Shown here one piece after another: positions 5,811 to 6,503 of a DNA stretch of 6,503 bases. The stretch spans positions 1 to 6,503 of the forward strand of contig JASIJX010000104.1 of the NCBI GenBank assembly GCA_030049955.1, read 5' to 3'. A program made the translations under genes and the position numbers. Each line of letters opens with the position of its first letter. Within the stretch, counting starts at the first letter, position 1. Origin of the DNA: Acidobacteriaceae bacterium. Its GTDB lineage: Bacteria > Acidobacteriota > Terriglobia > Terriglobales > Acidobacteriaceae. The notes under the pieces are model-generated. The model had not been told where the DNA came from, did no database searches, and saw only the letters and a program-made list of their open reading frames with translations.

Positions 5811-6335
5811 CTAGGGGCGGCCAGGCTCGGTATCGGCGGTTCCAAAGAGCTCGGGCTGTTCCGGCTGCTCTGGTTTGGGGCGTGCGCCGCGGCGCGTGGC
5901 GCCGATGAGGCTTACGACCTCGAGGGTCTGAATAGACTGGCGCGGGATGAAGATGCGCTGCGTGTTGGAGCGCGTGTCGGGCGGCGTGAGGAGCAGGCCG
6001 GCGCCGGCAACCAGAGAGAGATCGTTGGCGGCCAGGCCTTCCAACTCGTCGCCGTCGGTCAGCGTCATGTGGAGCCACAGGCCTGCGGTGCGTGGGCGCA
6101 CGGAGAATTTTTTGTGCAGCAGGCGCTCGGGGTTGGCCTGATCGGCGGTTGGGCCGGGCAGGTCGCGCACGTAGCAGACCCATTTAACCTGCTCCCAGCC
6201 GATACGCAGCACCTTGCCGGTGGGATCGAGGATCTCAAGCTCGGCGGCGTTCTGGCTGAGGCTGGGTCCGGCGTAGCCCGCGGTCCAGTCCCGCGAGAAC
6301 TTGCGCACAATCACCGGTTTGCGTCCGCTTGCCAT
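5811..6335 (-). CDS. Small conserved-type protein of unknown function
   Basis: From ATG 6335 the product is 174 residues with no signal peptide or membrane segment, so cytoplasmic. It begins MASGRKPVIVRKFSRDWTAG, followed by ELEILDPTGKVLRIGWEQVKWVCYVRDLPG (32-61), NPERLLHKKF (68-77), RPRTAGLWLHMTLTDGDELEGLAANDL (80-106), and LLLTPPDTRSNTQRIFIPRQSIQTLEVVSLIG (114-145). The alternating hydrophobic pattern suggests a mostly beta protein with two similar halves, each with a strand pair of the type 'what it is / what it does to a value'. I recall similar uncharacterised proteins in Acidobacteria (possibly the family DUF6982), from memory and not verified. A Pro/Glu/Gln-rich tail follows and includes QPELF at 160-164. 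ATG 6353 would add six residues. The longer start at 6482 lies inside the hairpin repeat and is rejected. No clear ribosome site; TGC-GACAAT at 6344-6352 on the minus strand could be an extended -10 close to the ATG. Confidence 0.75.
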   Translation of the reverse strand: MASGRKPVIVRKFSRDWTAGYAGPSLSQNAAELEILDPTGKVLRIGWEQVKWVCYVRDLPGPTADQANPERLLHKKFSVRPRTAGLWLHMTLTDGDELEGLAANDLSLVAGAGLLLTPPDTRSNTQRIFIPRQSIQTLEVVSLIGATRRGARPKPEQPEQPELFGTADTEPGRP

Positions 6336-6443
6336 CGTTCTGGATTGTCGCATGGCGGAGAGAGTGACGCGGTGCGAGGACCATCGGTGTGGCTCAAAGT
6401 GTTTACTGCGCTGGTGGCGGGGTTCGAGCGTGTTGTGTTGCGT

Positions 6444-6478
6444 CCCATCCTTTCGCCACAAAACGGCGAAAGGATGGG
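6444..6478. repeat. Perfect 14-bp stem hairpin
   Basis: CCCATCCTTTCGCC (6444-6457) and its exact reverse complement (6465-6478) flank the 7-base loop ACAAAAC. It lies about 110 bases upstream of the minus-strand gene at 5811-6335, with no gene visible between it and the window end. Similar CCCATCCTTT...AAAGGATGGG elements recur between genes in Acidobacteria, as I recall. It may be a repeat element or the terminator of a gene beyond the right edge. The rest of 6336-6503 shows nothing else I can support. Confidence 0.8.
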
Positions 6479-6503
6479 GCACGGGGAATTTCTTGGGGAG
6501 CGG

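Noticed and set aside
6336..6482. N-terminal extension of the unknown protein to 6482
   Set aside because: The extra residues start inside the 14-bp hairpin and do not look like a protein domain. Conserved-looking sequence begins at MASGRKP.

Overview
The window looks like ordinary chromosome from a GC-rich bacterium, most likely Acidobacteriota (Terriglobia-type). This assignment is an inference. It rests on two intergenic repeats built on GGGC-TAAA-GCCC hairpins, a NuoI of the CPANCI / CIFCGYC type standing apart from other nuo genes, a YXWGXW-type lipoprotein, and a small protein resembling a family I associate with Acidobacteria. A database search is needed to confirm it.

Layout from left to right. 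Positions 1-1883 (minus) hold a long tetratricopeptide-repeat glycosyltransferase whose C-terminus is cut off by the window edge; its apparent start codon lies inside a repeat. Positions 1871-1950 are the first copy of a two-hairpin repeat. Positions 2090-3055 (minus) encode a family 2 glycosyltransferase with C-terminal membrane segments. Diverging from it, 3138-4481 (plus) encodes a Trp/Tyr/Gly-rich lipoprotein with a long Pro/Glu/Gln/Arg tail. This gene converges, with only 3 bases between stop codons, on 4485-5072 (minus), an exported protein resembling a molybdopterin-oxidoreductase domain. Diverging from that gene, 5109-5603 (plus) is a lone nuoI. Positions 5604-5810 are a convergent intergenic region with the second copy of the two-hairpin repeat and a 12-bp tandem repeat. 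Positions 5811-6335 (minus) encode a small conserved-type cytoplasmic protein of unknown function. Upstream of it is a long perfect hairpin at 6444-6478.

The two glycosyltransferases point the same way and may act in one surface-glycan or protein-glycosylation pathway. The lipoprotein and the exported molybdopterin-type protein are both envelope proteins. nuoI belongs to respiratory complex I and has no functional link to its neighbours here. I see no defence system, CRISPR array, RNA gene, transposase or phage module. The most interesting signals are regulatory or structural: two genes with TATACT placed 6-7 bases before the ATG (leaderless-type starts), each in a divergent pair whose partner has a Shine-Dalgarno site; a repeat that supplies a start codon and shows a compensatory stem change between copies; and a compact hairpin spanning two convergent stop codons.
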